Assembly (NCBI GenBank): GCA_934728255.1
Contig: CAKVEC010000001.1
Coordinates: forward strand, 310,001 to 374,000
Length of the DNA: 64,000 nucleotides
Origin: an uncultured Bacteroidales bacterium
GTDB taxonomy: Bacteria; Bacteroidota; Bacteroidia; Bacteroidales; Paludibacteraceae
Direction of reading: 5' to 3'
Shown: piece by piece, positions 8,624 through 16,560 of the stretch
Numbering within the stretch: the first letter of the stretch is position 1
Layout of the letters: the number at the start of each line of letters is the position of its first letter
Translations under genes and position numbers: made by a program
The notes under the pieces: model-generated
Database searches by the model: none
Seen by the model: the letters and a program-made list of their open reading frames with translations, nothing else
Told to the model about the DNA's origin: nothing

Positions 8624-9835
8624 ATGAATATCACCGACCGATTTCTGAAGTACGTCAGTTTCTGCACTACTTCGGACGAAGAGACGAATATGACGCCATC
8701 TACCCCGGGGCAGATGGAGTTCGCCGAGTACCTGAAAAACGAACTGCAAACCATTGGTATGCAGGATGTAACGCTTGATAAGAACGGGTATGTAATGGCT
8801 ACCTTACCTGCCAACACAGACGGCAAACCCACTATCGGCTTTATTGCCCATATGGATACAGCCCCTGATGCCGGCGGCAAGCACATCAAACCCCGCATTG
8901 TAAAAGACTACGACGGTGGAGATATTGTGCTCAACGAGGAAGAGAACATCGTTTTGGAGACGGCTAAGTATCCCGAAATACTGCGCTACAAGGGGCAGGA
9001 CATCATCGTTACCAACGGCAAGACGTTGCTCGGTGCGGACGACAAAGCGGGTATCGCAGAGATAGTCTCGGCGTGCGAATACCTCATTCAGCACCCTGAA
9101 ATCAAGCACGGCAAGATACGTGTCGGCTTCACGCCCGACGAGGAGATCGGTCAGGGTGCAGACCACTTTGATGTCAAGAAGTTCGGCTGCGACTTTGCCT
9201 ATACAATGGACGGCGGGGCCGTCGGCGAACTGGAGTTCGAGAACTTCAATGCCGCTAGTTGCAAGATACATATCCATGGTGTGAACGTGCACCCGGGCTA
9301 CGGCTACCACAAGATGATCAACTCAATGCGTATCGCTTTCCAACTGGCAGTGATGCTGCCTCGCTGGGAGACCCCGGAGCATACGCAAGGTTACGAGGGT
9401 TTCTATCACTTGGTGGGGATGACCGGTACAGTGGAAGAGACCACTCTCAGTTACATCATACGTGACCACGACCGTACCCGTTTCGAGAGCCGCAAGCGCG
9501 AGATGGAGCACCTTGTGCGCAAGATAAACCGCGAGTACGGCGAGGGCACGGCAGAGATAGAGTTGCGCGACCAGTACTATAACATGCGCGAAAAGGTGGA
9601 ACCTGTCATGCACATCGTAACTCTTGTGGAAGAGGCTATGAAGGAAGTGGGCGTTACCCCGCATATCCAGCCTATCCGTGGCGGTACGGACGGCGCACGC
9701 TTGTCATTCGAAGGGCTGCCCTGCCCAAACATCTTCGCCGGCGGTGAGAACTTCCACAGCCGCTTCGAGTATCTCCCAATCCCCTCTATGGAGAAAGCCA
9801 TGCAAGTCATTCTCAAGATTGTAGAAAAAGCATAG
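8624..9835 (+). CDS. pepT: Peptidase T (aminotripeptidase)
   Basis: PepT is a zinc-dependent M20B exopeptidase that removes the N-terminal residue from tripeptides in the cytoplasm. The metal-site sequences expected for the family are all present: AHMDTAPD, LLGADDKAG, PDEEIGQGAD, YTMDGG, and a late His in GGENFHSRFEYLP. At 403 residues it has the usual length. The ATG at 8624 (MNITDRFLKYVSFCTTSDEE) matches the family start. The open frame runs further upstream, but only through the end of the dehydrogenase gene. The next gene begins 10 bp after its stop, so the two are probably co-transcribed. Confidence 0.95.
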   Translation: MNITDRFLKYVSFCTTSDEETNMTPSTPGQMEFAEYLKNELQTIGMQDVTLDKNGYVMATLPANTDGKPTIGFIAHMDTAPDAGGKHIKPRIVKDYDGGDIVLNEEENIVLETAKYPEILRYKGQDIIVTNGKTLLGADDKAGIAEIVSACEYLIQHPEIKHGKIRVGFTPDEEIGQGADHFDVKKFGCDFAYTMDGGAVGELEFENFNAASCKIHIHGVNVHPGYGYHKMINSMRIAFQLAVMLPRWETPEHTQGYEGFYHLVGMTGTVEETTLSYIIRDHDRTRFESRKREMEHLVRKINREYGEGTAEIELRDQYYNMREKVEPVMHIVTLVEEAMKEVGVTPHIQPIRGGTDGARLSFEGLPCPNIFAGGENFHSRFEYLPIPSMEKAMQVILKIVEKA

Positions 9836-9845
9836 GCGTTCTGTT

Positions 9846-10505
9846 ATGGAAGAAAAGGGATATGTATATATACTGACCAACCCGAGTTTTCGGGAGGATT
9901 GGGTGAAGATTGGCAAGAGTGCACGCCCCGTAGATGTACGTTCCAAGGAATTGGACAATACGGCTGTGCCGTTGCCTTTTGAGATATATGCCACCATTCA
10001 GACGACCAAATACGACTATGTGGAGAAATATATCCACAAGACCATTGACCGGCTGACAGATTTGCGCATACGCCAAAACAGAGAGTTCTTCAATGTACAG
10101 CCGGCAGTTGCCTTGGATATATTTCGCGATATAGCCAACATGTTGGACGATGCCGTAATCACGGTATATAAGGACAACAAACCTATTGAGCAGCATACCG
10201 CCGAGAGCACGGACGCTTCCAATGAAGAACAGGTACATACGCCCAAGCGCGGGCGACTCAAGTTCAGTATGGTGGGCATACAAATAGGCGAGATGATTAC
10301 CTTTGTGCCTACAGGTGTACAAGTGAAAGTGGCAAGTGACGATACCATTGAGTATGAGGGACGCATCTACAAACTGTCACCTTTCGTAGGTACATTTATG
10401 CCCGAAGACAAACGTACCCCATCAGGAGCATACCAAGGTGCCAAATACTTTTCATACAATGGAAGGATATTGGACGATATGCGCAGCGAGTTAGAGAATA
10501 AATAG
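9846..10505 (+). CDS. T5orf172 (GIY-YIG-like) protein with C-terminal RAMA-like domain
   Basis: The 219-residue product has two parts. Residues 1-90 (GYVYILTNPSFREDWVKIGK, later YVEKYIHKTIDRL and NREFFNV) match the T5orf172/MUG113 branch of the GIY-YIG superfamily, with the tyrosines and Lys-Ile-Gly core in place. After a polar linker, residues 140-219 (FSMVGIQIGEMITF, IEYEGRIYKLSPFVGTF, YFSYNGRILDDMRSELE) look like the RAMA domain seen next to DNA modification enzymes. The protein may bind or cut DNA or act on modified DNA, but this is inferred. It lies 10 bp after pepT and 26 bp before gcvT, so context does not point to a restriction locus. Confidence 0.75.
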   Translation: MEEKGYVYILTNPSFREDWVKIGKSARPVDVRSKELDNTAVPLPFEIYATIQTTKYDYVEKYIHKTIDRLTDLRIRQNREFFNVQPAVALDIFRDIANMLDDAVITVYKDNKPIEQHTAESTDASNEEQVHTPKRGRLKFSMVGIQIGEMITFVPTGVQVKVASDDTIEYEGRIYKLSPFVGTFMPEDKRTPSGAYQGAKYFSYNGRILDDMRSELENK

Positions 10506-10531
10506 ACTATAAACCATTAAATTACAATACA

Positions 10532-11602
10532 ATGTTAAAGGAAACACCTTTCACAGCGACCCATATTGCGTTGGGTGCTAAGATGGCAGAGTTTGCCGGT
10601 TTTAATATGCCTATCCAATACCCGACGGGGATCAATCAGGAACATATCATTGTCCGTACGGGCGTGGGCGTGTTTGATGTCAGCCACATGGGCGAGTTCT
10701 GGGTAAAGGGTGAGCGCGCCCTTGATTTCCTGCAGTATATCACCACCAACGATGTCAGCAAACTGGATGCCGGCAAGGCGCAGTACACCTGCATGCCCAA
10801 TGGCAAAGGCGGTATTGTGGACGACCTGATTATCTACAAGTACTCCACCACCAAATACCTGCTCGTGGTCAATGCCGGCAATATCGACAAAGACTGGGAG
10901 TGGGTGAATAAGCAGAATACGTTTGGTGTCAGTTTGGAAAATGCCAGCGACCGCTATGGTCAGTTGGCGGTACAAGGACCGAAAGCCACCGAGTTGCTGC
11001 AACTGCTCACCGATGCTGACTTGAGTGCTATTCCGTACTATTCATTCCGCGAATGGTCGTTCGCAGGTGTGCAGGGTGTTATTCTGAGCAATACGGGATA
11101 CACTGGTGCCGGGGGATTTGAATTGTATTTCCCTAAAGAGTACGGCAAACAGATATGGGATGCTATCTTCGAGGTGGGCAAGCAGTTTGGTGTGGCTCCT
11201 ATCGGACTCGGGGCACGCGACAGTCTGCGTCTCGAAAAATGGTACTGTCTTTACGGACACGATATCGACGACACCACATCGCCGTTGGAGGCAGGTCTCG
11301 GTTGGATTACGAAGTTTGACGCCAAGGACTTCATCGACAAGGACTTCCTTCTCAAGCAAAAGGCAGAGGGAGTGAAACGCAAACTGGTTCATTTCGAGTG
11401 CCAAGAGCGTGCCATTCCGCGTAACGGCTACGAGATCTGCGATGCCGATGGCAACCGGATAGGTCATGTAACGAGCGGTATTATGCTTCCTACCACCAAG
11501 GTGGGTATCGGTATGGGCTATGTGAAGACCGAGTTCGCCAAGAAAGAAAATATCATCTATATCAAGATTCGCGAGAAACTGATTCCTGCGAAAATTGTGT
11601 AA
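10532..11602 (+). CDS. gcvT: Glycine cleavage system T protein (aminomethyltransferase)
   Basis: GcvT moves the aminomethyl carbon of glycine from the lipoyl H protein to tetrahydrofolate, releasing ammonia. The 356-residue sequence begins in the standard way (MLKETPFTATHIALGAKMAE) and contains GVGVFDVSHMGE, the folate-pocket region, GYTGAGGFELY and the GARDSLRLEKWYCLYGHDID stretch. The other glycine-cleavage genes are not adjacent; an lpdA that could supply the L protein lies 27 kb away in this window. Confidence 0.96.
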   Translation: MLKETPFTATHIALGAKMAEFAGFNMPIQYPTGINQEHIIVRTGVGVFDVSHMGEFWVKGERALDFLQYITTNDVSKLDAGKAQYTCMPNGKGGIVDDLIIYKYSTTKYLLVVNAGNIDKDWEWVNKQNTFGVSLENASDRYGQLAVQGPKATELLQLLTDADLSAIPYYSFREWSFAGVQGVILSNTGYTGAGGFELYFPKEYGKQIWDAIFEVGKQFGVAPIGLGARDSLRLEKWYCLYGHDIDDTTSPLEAGLGWITKFDAKDFIDKDFLLKQKAEGVKRKLVHFECQERAIPRNGYEICDADGNRIGHVTSGIMLPTTKVGIGMGYVKTEFAKKENIIYIKIREKLIPAKIV

Positions 11603-11641
11603 TAATTTGACAATCTGATAATTTACAAATTTATAAAAGAT

Positions 11642-12055
11642 ATGAAAAAAGCAATTAAAATCTGTTTGGCACTATGCCTGTGTGCCTTGACTATGGTGGC
11701 TTGTAATGGCAAAAACGGTGGCACCGATGTGGACAATGTCAACAAGGTGCAGAAATGGGCTGATGTCGTAAAAACGTATCCGATGTTGCAGGATTTTCCG
11801 GCGTATGAGTACGAAATGGAGAATGTGCAATATAGCAACATTGGCGGGTTAGAGTCGGTAACGTTCTTTGACTACAAATGCGAGAAATCGTGTTATGACA
11901 ACTATGTGAAAACCATTCAGTCGTCCAATTTTGCAGGTAACGACTATGGCACGAATGCCAACTATAGTTTGGAGAAAGACGGTGCCACTTTGCGAATTAC
12001 GATGTCCTACTCCGGTGGCAGTTTCACTTGCCAATACAGCAAAGATACCGACTAA
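11642..12055 (+). CDS. Small lipoprotein of unknown function
   Basis: The 137-residue product has a lipoprotein signal peptide with the lipobox LTMVAC, so Cys21 is the likely lipidated residue. The mature part is small and polar, with a Cys pair in YKCEKSCYDNYVKTIQ. The segment ATLRITMSYSGGSFTCQYSKD looks like beta strands. I recognise no family. It follows gcvT by 39 bp and is closed by a hairpin terminator. Confidence 0.75.
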   Translation: MKKAIKICLALCLCALTMVACNGKNGGTDVDNVNKVQKWADVVKTYPMLQDFPAYEYEMENVQYSNIGGLESVTFFDYKCEKSCYDNYVKTIQSSNFAGNDYGTNANYSLEKDGATLRITMSYSGGSFTCQYSKDTD

Positions 12056-12079
12056 TCGTTGTTTTTCATTTAGTATTCT

Positions 12080-12112
12080 GAGGTTGTCCGCTTTTCGGGC
12101 AGCCTCTTTTTT
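12080..12112 (+). terminator. Terminator after the gcvT/lipoprotein transcript
   Basis: GAGGTTGTCCG pairs with CGGGCAGCCTC (two G-U pairs) around a 5-base loop and is followed by six T. Confidence 0.8.
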
Positions 12113-12171
12113 GTGCATTTTTCCCTTTGGCTTCTATGATCTTACCCTATGGATGGCCATAGTGCCATATG

Positions 12172-12204
12172 CTATCCCCCTGTTATCCTCCTGACATCCA
12201 CCTG
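12172..12204. repeat. Three 11-bp units (ATCC-type array)
   Basis: Three adjacent 11-base units, CTATCCCCCTG, TTATCCTCCTG and ACATCCACCTG, share the ATCC...CTG frame. The complement of the last unit, CAGGTGGATGT, opens the array at 44406. Confidence 0.8.
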
Positions 12205-12224
12205 ACTTTTTTATACATGGTGTA

Positions 12225-12256
12225 CTTGCAAACATCGGTATTTTTCCGTAAATTTG
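12225..12256 (+). promoter_or_regulatory. Bacteroidetes-type promoter for the patatin gene
   Basis: CTTG (one mismatch to TTTG, 12225-12228), a 20-bp spacer and TAAATTTG (12249-12256) lie 21 bp before the ATG. Confidence 0.6.
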
Positions 12257-12277
12257 CGCCATAAAAAACAGACTGCT

Positions 12278-13207
12278 ATGAAAACGAAACATGTGGCTCT
12301 TGTACTTGGTTCGGGCGGTGCGCGTGGAATGGCGCATATCGGCGCTATTGAAGAACTGTTGGACCGAGGTTATGAGATAACGAGCATTGCGGGTACATCG
12401 ATGGGGTCGATGATTGCGGGTATGTATGCTGCGGGGAGGCTGCAAGAAGCCAAAGAATGGTTCTTGCAGGTGGACAAACAATTGATACTCAGGATGATGG
12501 ATATTTCGCTTTCGCTCAACTCGGTCGTGAAAGGCGAGCGCATTATCAACGAGTTGGAAAAGGTGGTACCCGATTGTCTGATTCAAAACCTGCCCATTCC
12601 GTGTTCGATTGTATCGGCAGACCTGATCTCGGCGGACGAGGTGGTGTTTAAGACGGGCAGCCTGTTCAATGCCATTCGTGCCAGTATCAGTATTCCGCTT
12701 TTTTTCCAGCCCGTACAGAAAGGGCGACGACTATTGGTGGACGGCGGTATCCTTAATCCGCTGCCGCTCAATCGCGTGAAACGGCAGCGTGGCGACTTGC
12801 TTGTGGCAATGAATATCTCCGGCAAAGACAGTATGGCGGTGAAGAAACAGCAGACCCAATCCGCATTGAGCAAAGCAACCGAACTGATAAGGAAAAAAGG
12901 CATCAACCTACCTTCGCAGTTACAGGGGCTGACTATGCGCTTGGAGAAAAAGCAAGTGGAACAAAGTGTAAACCTATCTAATTCTGTGAATTATATCACA
13001 ATGGTGGATCGGATGTTGGATATGCAAATACAGCAGAATACGCAATTGGCATTGCAACTCACCCCACCGGATATCCTTGCCGAAATGCCGCAATATGCGT
13101 TCACCACTTTTGATTTCGACAAAGCGGAAACCATTATGGAGCAGGGGCGTTTGCTGATGCGCAAAGCCATTGACCGATACGAGGAACAATTAACAATTAA
13201 CAATTAA
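12278..13207 (+). CDS. Patatin-like phospholipase (RssA/YchK-like)
   Basis: The 309-residue product has the patatin serine hydrolase signature: oxyanion loop GSGGARG (residues 11-17), nucleophile Ser41 in GTSMG and catalytic Asp155 in DGG. Such proteins hydrolyse acyl esters of phospholipids; the short single-domain form lacks a signal peptide and is probably cytoplasmic or on the inner membrane face. The start is the ATG at 12278. A TTG at 12254 lies inside the promoter and is rejected. The last residues (QLTINN) and the stop codon are written by a CAATTAA heptamer array that runs on beyond the gene, so the C-terminus was probably reshaped by the repeat. Confidence 0.92.
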   Translation: MKTKHVALVLGSGGARGMAHIGAIEELLDRGYEITSIAGTSMGSMIAGMYAAGRLQEAKEWFLQVDKQLILRMMDISLSLNSVVKGERIINELEKVVPDCLIQNLPIPCSIVSADLISADEVVFKTGSLFNAIRASISIPLFFQPVQKGRRLLVDGGILNPLPLNRVKRQRGDLLVAMNISGKDSMAVKKQQTQSALSKATELIRKKGINLPSQLQGLTMRLEKKQVEQSVNLSNSVNYITMVDRMLDMQIQQNTQLALQLTPPDILAEMPQYAFTTFDFDKAETIMEQGRLLMRKAIDRYEEQLTINN

Positions 13208-13221
13208 CAATTAACAATTAA
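13187..13221. repeat. Five CAATTAA heptamers across the patatin stop codon
   Basis: Five exact 7-bp units run from the last codons of the patatin gene through its TAA stop (13205-13207) into the intergenic region. Confidence 0.95.
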
Positions 13222-13280
13222 CATTCCTCGTAGTCTCTCATTAATGGTTAATTTGCGGAAAATTATCTGTGATAACCGTT

Positions 13281-14150
13281 TTATCGTTTTTGTTTGCGGA
13301 AGGCTTGTGCGCTAATACCGGTATGAATTCGGAAATACTTGCAGAAACTGCTTGCCGTGGCAAAATCCATACTGAAAGCAATCTCTTTTATACTCTCATC
13401 GGTGGAAAGCAAGCGTTGCTTGATTTCGCGGATAGCAATTTCGTTGATAATGTCCGATGGGGTCTTTTTGGCCACCTGGTTGCAGATATAGGTCAAGTAT
13501 TTGGCAGAGATCGCCATCTGGTCGGCATACCACGAAACAGAGTGGCGCGAGGTACGGTTGTTTTCCAACAGGCGGACGAACTGCGAGAAAAGTTGCGTGG
13601 TGTGTGCGTTGGCAATCGTTTCGTTGACCGGCACAATATTCTCTTCGTGCTGCTCGTGCATTGACTCGTCCACCCACGAGATCATCTCAAAGATAATGGC
13701 TTGTGCCAGCATCTCGGCAATACGTTTCTGGTATGGGGTTGAGTCTTGCGAATAGAGTTCCACTAACCGTCCGTATGCCTCGCTTAACTGCAAACGGCGT
13801 TCGTTGAGGTGAATAATCGGATGGCTGGATAAAAACTTGTATTTGTCGTACCAGTTGTCTTGCAGGCGCAGGCACGAATAGGCTATATCGCTCAGCGAAT
13901 CGGACGTAAAGGAGAATATCTGACACTGAAAATCTGGCGTATGCATATAGTGCCCAAGCAGAAAATCGGGCATACAGAACAGCAAATCATTTTGCTGTAT
14001 CTCGTAACTGTCCTGATTCAATTCCACCCGCAGACGCCCTTGGCGGCACACAATAATGAGCGCAGAAGCCACAGGCACCTGGTTGTTGTTTACCAACGCA
14101 TCCAAATCATCAGAAATGAGAATGTTCTCATAAGGAATCTTGCCTATCAT
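13281..14150 (-). CDS. AraC-family transcriptional regulator
   Basis: The 289-residue product has an N-terminal cupin-like sensing half (residues 1-160, with GRLRVELNQDSYEIQQNDLL and PDFLLGHYM). The C-terminal double helix-turn-helix begins SVSWYADQMAISAKYLTYIC and continues with KEIAFSMDFATASSFCKYFR, the usual AraC/XylS arrangement. It is transcribed away from the phospholipid genes at 14357, with a 206-bp shared upstream region. Regulation of those genes is possible but not shown. The effector is unknown. Confidence 0.92.
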   Translation of the reverse strand: MIGKIPYENILISDDLDALVNNNQVPVASALIIVCRQGRLRVELNQDSYEIQQNDLLFCMPDFLLGHYMHTPDFQCQIFSFTSDSLSDIAYSCLRLQDNWYDKYKFLSSHPIIHLNERRLQLSEAYGRLVELYSQDSTPYQKRIAEMLAQAIIFEMISWVDESMHEQHEENIVPVNETIANAHTTQLFSQFVRLLENNRTSRHSVSWYADQMAISAKYLTYICNQVAKKTPSDIINEIAIREIKQRLLSTDESIKEIAFSMDFATASSFCKYFRIHTGISAQAFRKQKR

Positions 14151-14291
14151 AATTAGTCCGTTTTTCGTGGATATATATTTGTTCTATGCTGAAATATGCA
14201 AAAAATGTTCCAAACGGACAAAATGTGCTTTTTGCGAAACAATAAAATGTTATATGGTTATAAAAAGTGTATAGTTTGTGCTTTTTGGATA

Positions 14292-14322
14292 ATTGATAAG
14301 GTGCGCATTGGCAGTATTTTTG
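14292..14322 (+). promoter_or_regulatory. Probable promoter for the phospholipid synthesis pair
   Basis: ATTG (14292-14295), a 19-bp spacer and TATTTTTG (14315-14322) lie 34 bp before the ATG. The -33 element has one mismatch. Confidence 0.5.
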
Positions 14323-14356
14323 TGGCAAGAAAGAAAAAACTTAATTATTACATATT

Positions 14357-15079
14357 ATGGAAGAAAAACAGATTACACAAGTGAAACAAGCAAAACGCAT
14401 ACAAACCTCTTTGCTCAATGGTGTGGAGCGCAAAGCGTTGGTTTGGATGGCAGAGCGTATGCCCCGATGGGTTACTTCGGATATGCTTTCGGGGGTTGGT
14501 TTTGTCGGAGCATTGATTATTGCAGCGGGCTATATGCTGTCGGATATGAATATCAACTTCCTGTGGCTCAGCAGTTTCGGCTTTGTGGTGCATTGGTTTG
14601 GTGATTCTATGGATGGTTCTTTGGCGCGTGTACGCAGGAAGCAACGTCCGCTATATGGTTTCTATCTCGACCATACGTTGGATGTCATCACCGAGTTTAT
14701 TATGTTTATGGGTGCAGGTCTGTCGGCTTTGTTGCGTTTGGATATTGCACTATTGGTTTTTATTGCCTATCTGATGCTCACGCTGAATGTAACTATCAAC
14801 AGCCATCTCAAAGGTGAGTTCCGTCTTACATATGCCAAACTCGGTCCGACAGAGTTCCGGATTATTATGATTATTGTGAATACACTCCTTATATATATAC
14901 GCCCGTTGCGTGAGTTTTCCACTATTTGGAATATAGGTTCTTGCTCATTGACCATGAGCGGCTTGGATATTATTGCTTTGGGTATATTGGTATTGCTGTT
15001 GGTGATTTATTTGGTTACGGTATTTGGTGATCTGCGCGACTATGCCCGCCGTGACCCGCTGCCACAACGCAAAGACTGA
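14357..15079 (+). CDS. CDP-alcohol phosphatidyltransferase family protein
   Basis: The 240-residue membrane protein transfers a phosphoalcohol from a CDP-linked donor, as in phospholipid head-group synthesis. The family motif is present from Asp83: D-x2-DG-x2-AR, then Gly101, Asp105 and Asp109. The stretch between AR and G is nine residues here (VRRKQRPLY) against eight in the usual statement of the motif. About six hydrophobic helices follow the family layout. Its TGA overlaps the ATG of the cardiolipin synthase gene by one base, so the two are translationally coupled. The acceptor is not clear from sequence; phosphatidylglycerophosphate or inositol-phosphate type activity would fit with the downstream gene. 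Confidence 0.88.
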   Translation: MEEKQITQVKQAKRIQTSLLNGVERKALVWMAERMPRWVTSDMLSGVGFVGALIIAAGYMLSDMNINFLWLSSFGFVVHWFGDSMDGSLARVRRKQRPLYGFYLDHTLDVITEFIMFMGAGLSALLRLDIALLVFIAYLMLTLNVTINSHLKGEFRLTYAKLGPTEFRIIMIIVNTLLIYIRPLREFSTIWNIGSCSLTMSGLDIIALGILVLLLVIYLVTVFGDLRDYARRDPLPQRKD

Positions 15080-16476
15080 TGCCGCTTTGGTTGCACATAC
15101 TGATTTGGATTTTTGCTATCAACACGATTGTGGTGATAGTAATGGAAAATCGCCGTCCAACGGATACGTTGGCGTGGATGCTGTTGCTGCTTTTTGTACC
15201 GGTTGTCGGGTTGGTACTGTATTTCCTGTTTGGTACGCGTCCTGTGCGGCATATGCTTATCAAACCGGAAGATTTACAAACCCTAAAAGCGTATATACAG
15301 CCATTGGCAGTTCCTCCTACCGAAACCGAACAACCTCTGGCGGATTTGCTGTTAGCCAACAATCAAGCGTATTTGACGGCAGACAACCACATTGAACTAT
15401 ACACCACGTTCAAAGATATGGTGGAACATTTGCAGCAAGATTTGGCGGCTGCTAAAGAGCATATCCATTTCCAGTTCTTTAAGTTTGAGGACGATGTCGT
15501 AGGGCGGCAAATCAGTGATATTCTGATTGATAAGGCGTCGCAGGGTGTAGAGGTGCGTGTGATTTATGATGCCGCTGCCAACTGGAGTGTACCTGTTGGA
15601 TTTTATCGCCGTTTGCGCAAGGGTGGGGTGGATGTGCAACCTTTCAACAGGATATTTCCTTATCTCTCGTCGTTTTCCAACTATCGTAATCACCGCAAAG
15701 TGGTTGTCATTGACGGAAAAGTGGGCTATATGGGCGGGATGAATATCGCAGAGCGTTATCTTACGGGGATCCGTACTGGTGTGTGGCGCGATACGCATTT
15801 CCGCATTACAGGGGCGGCAGTGGGCGAGATGCAGATAGCCTTTTTATCCGACTGGCATTTTGCTGCACGTCAACTGCTTACCGACCAACGTTATTTCCCG
15901 AAGTCAGATGAAAACACTTTGCCGGGAACAAAGGTGCAGATTGTAACTTCCAATCCTACTGATCCGTGGCGGGTAATGAATCAGTCGCTTACGCTGCTCA
16001 TCGCCCAGGCGTGCGACTATGTCTGGTTGCAGTCGCCCTACTTTATCCCCACCGATGCTATCTTGAATGCCCTTTGTACTGCTGCCCTTGCGGGCAAGGA
16101 TGTCCGCTTGATGATACCTGCACAGAGCGACCGTGGTATTCTTGTGCCTAAAGCCACGTTTTCGTATCTCGACCGTGTCTTGTCGGCAGGAGTGCGCGTT
16201 TTCCTATATGATGCAGGGTATATGCATGCCAAGACGGTAGTTGTGGACGACCGTATAGCAAGTATCGGTAGCGTGAATATCGACCCGCGCAGCATCAGTT
16301 TGTCTTTTGAAATCAATGCGTTTGTTTATGATACCGAGGTGGCTTTGCAGCAACGTGCTTTGTTTGAGCAGGATGTGCAGCAGGCACACGAACTTAATCT
16401 CGCAGACTGGCGTAAACGCTCGCTCTGGGAACGCTCTATTGAATCCTTTGCGCGTATTCTTGCACCAATCTTCTGA
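15079..16476 (+). CDS. cls: Cardiolipin synthase (phospholipase D family)
   Basis: The 465-residue product has two N-terminal membrane helices (LHILIWIFAINTIVVIVM and TLAWMLLLLFVPVVGLVLYF). Two PLD domains follow, with HxK motifs NHRKVVVID (near residue 203) and MHAKTVVVDD (near 381), the latter followed by GSVNIDPRS. Cls joins two phosphatidylglycerol molecules, or phosphatidylglycerol and another phospholipid, into cardiolipin at the inner membrane. It overlaps the CDP-alcohol phosphotransferase gene by one base. A shared two-way terminator separates it from ettA. Confidence 0.93.
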   Translation: MPLWLHILIWIFAINTIVVIVMENRRPTDTLAWMLLLLFVPVVGLVLYFLFGTRPVRHMLIKPEDLQTLKAYIQPLAVPPTETEQPLADLLLANNQAYLTADNHIELYTTFKDMVEHLQQDLAAAKEHIHFQFFKFEDDVVGRQISDILIDKASQGVEVRVIYDAAANWSVPVGFYRRLRKGGVDVQPFNRIFPYLSSFSNYRNHRKVVVIDGKVGYMGGMNIAERYLTGIRTGVWRDTHFRITGAAVGEMQIAFLSDWHFAARQLLTDQRYFPKSDENTLPGTKVQIVTSNPTDPWRVMNQSLTLLIAQACDYVWLQSPYFIPTDAILNALCTAALAGKDVRLMIPAQSDRGILVPKATFSYLDRVLSAGVRVFLYDAGYMHAKTVVVDDRIASIGSVNIDPRSISLSFEINAFVYDTEVALQQRALFEQDVQQAHELNLADWRKRSLWERSIESFARILAPIF

Positions 16477-16525
16477 AAAAAACAACTCCCATTAATTGAT
16501 AAAATTAGCGGGAGTTGGTTTTTAT
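16476..16525. terminator. Bidirectional terminator between cls and ettA
   Basis: CAACTCCC (16483-16490) pairs with GGGAGTTG (16510-16517). A run of A lies on the left and GTTTTTA on the right, so the hairpin can end both the plus-strand cls transcript and the minus-strand ettA transcript. Confidence 0.75.
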
Positions 16526-16560
16526 ATGGGGCTAATGAGTCCAATAAGACTAATAGCAGA

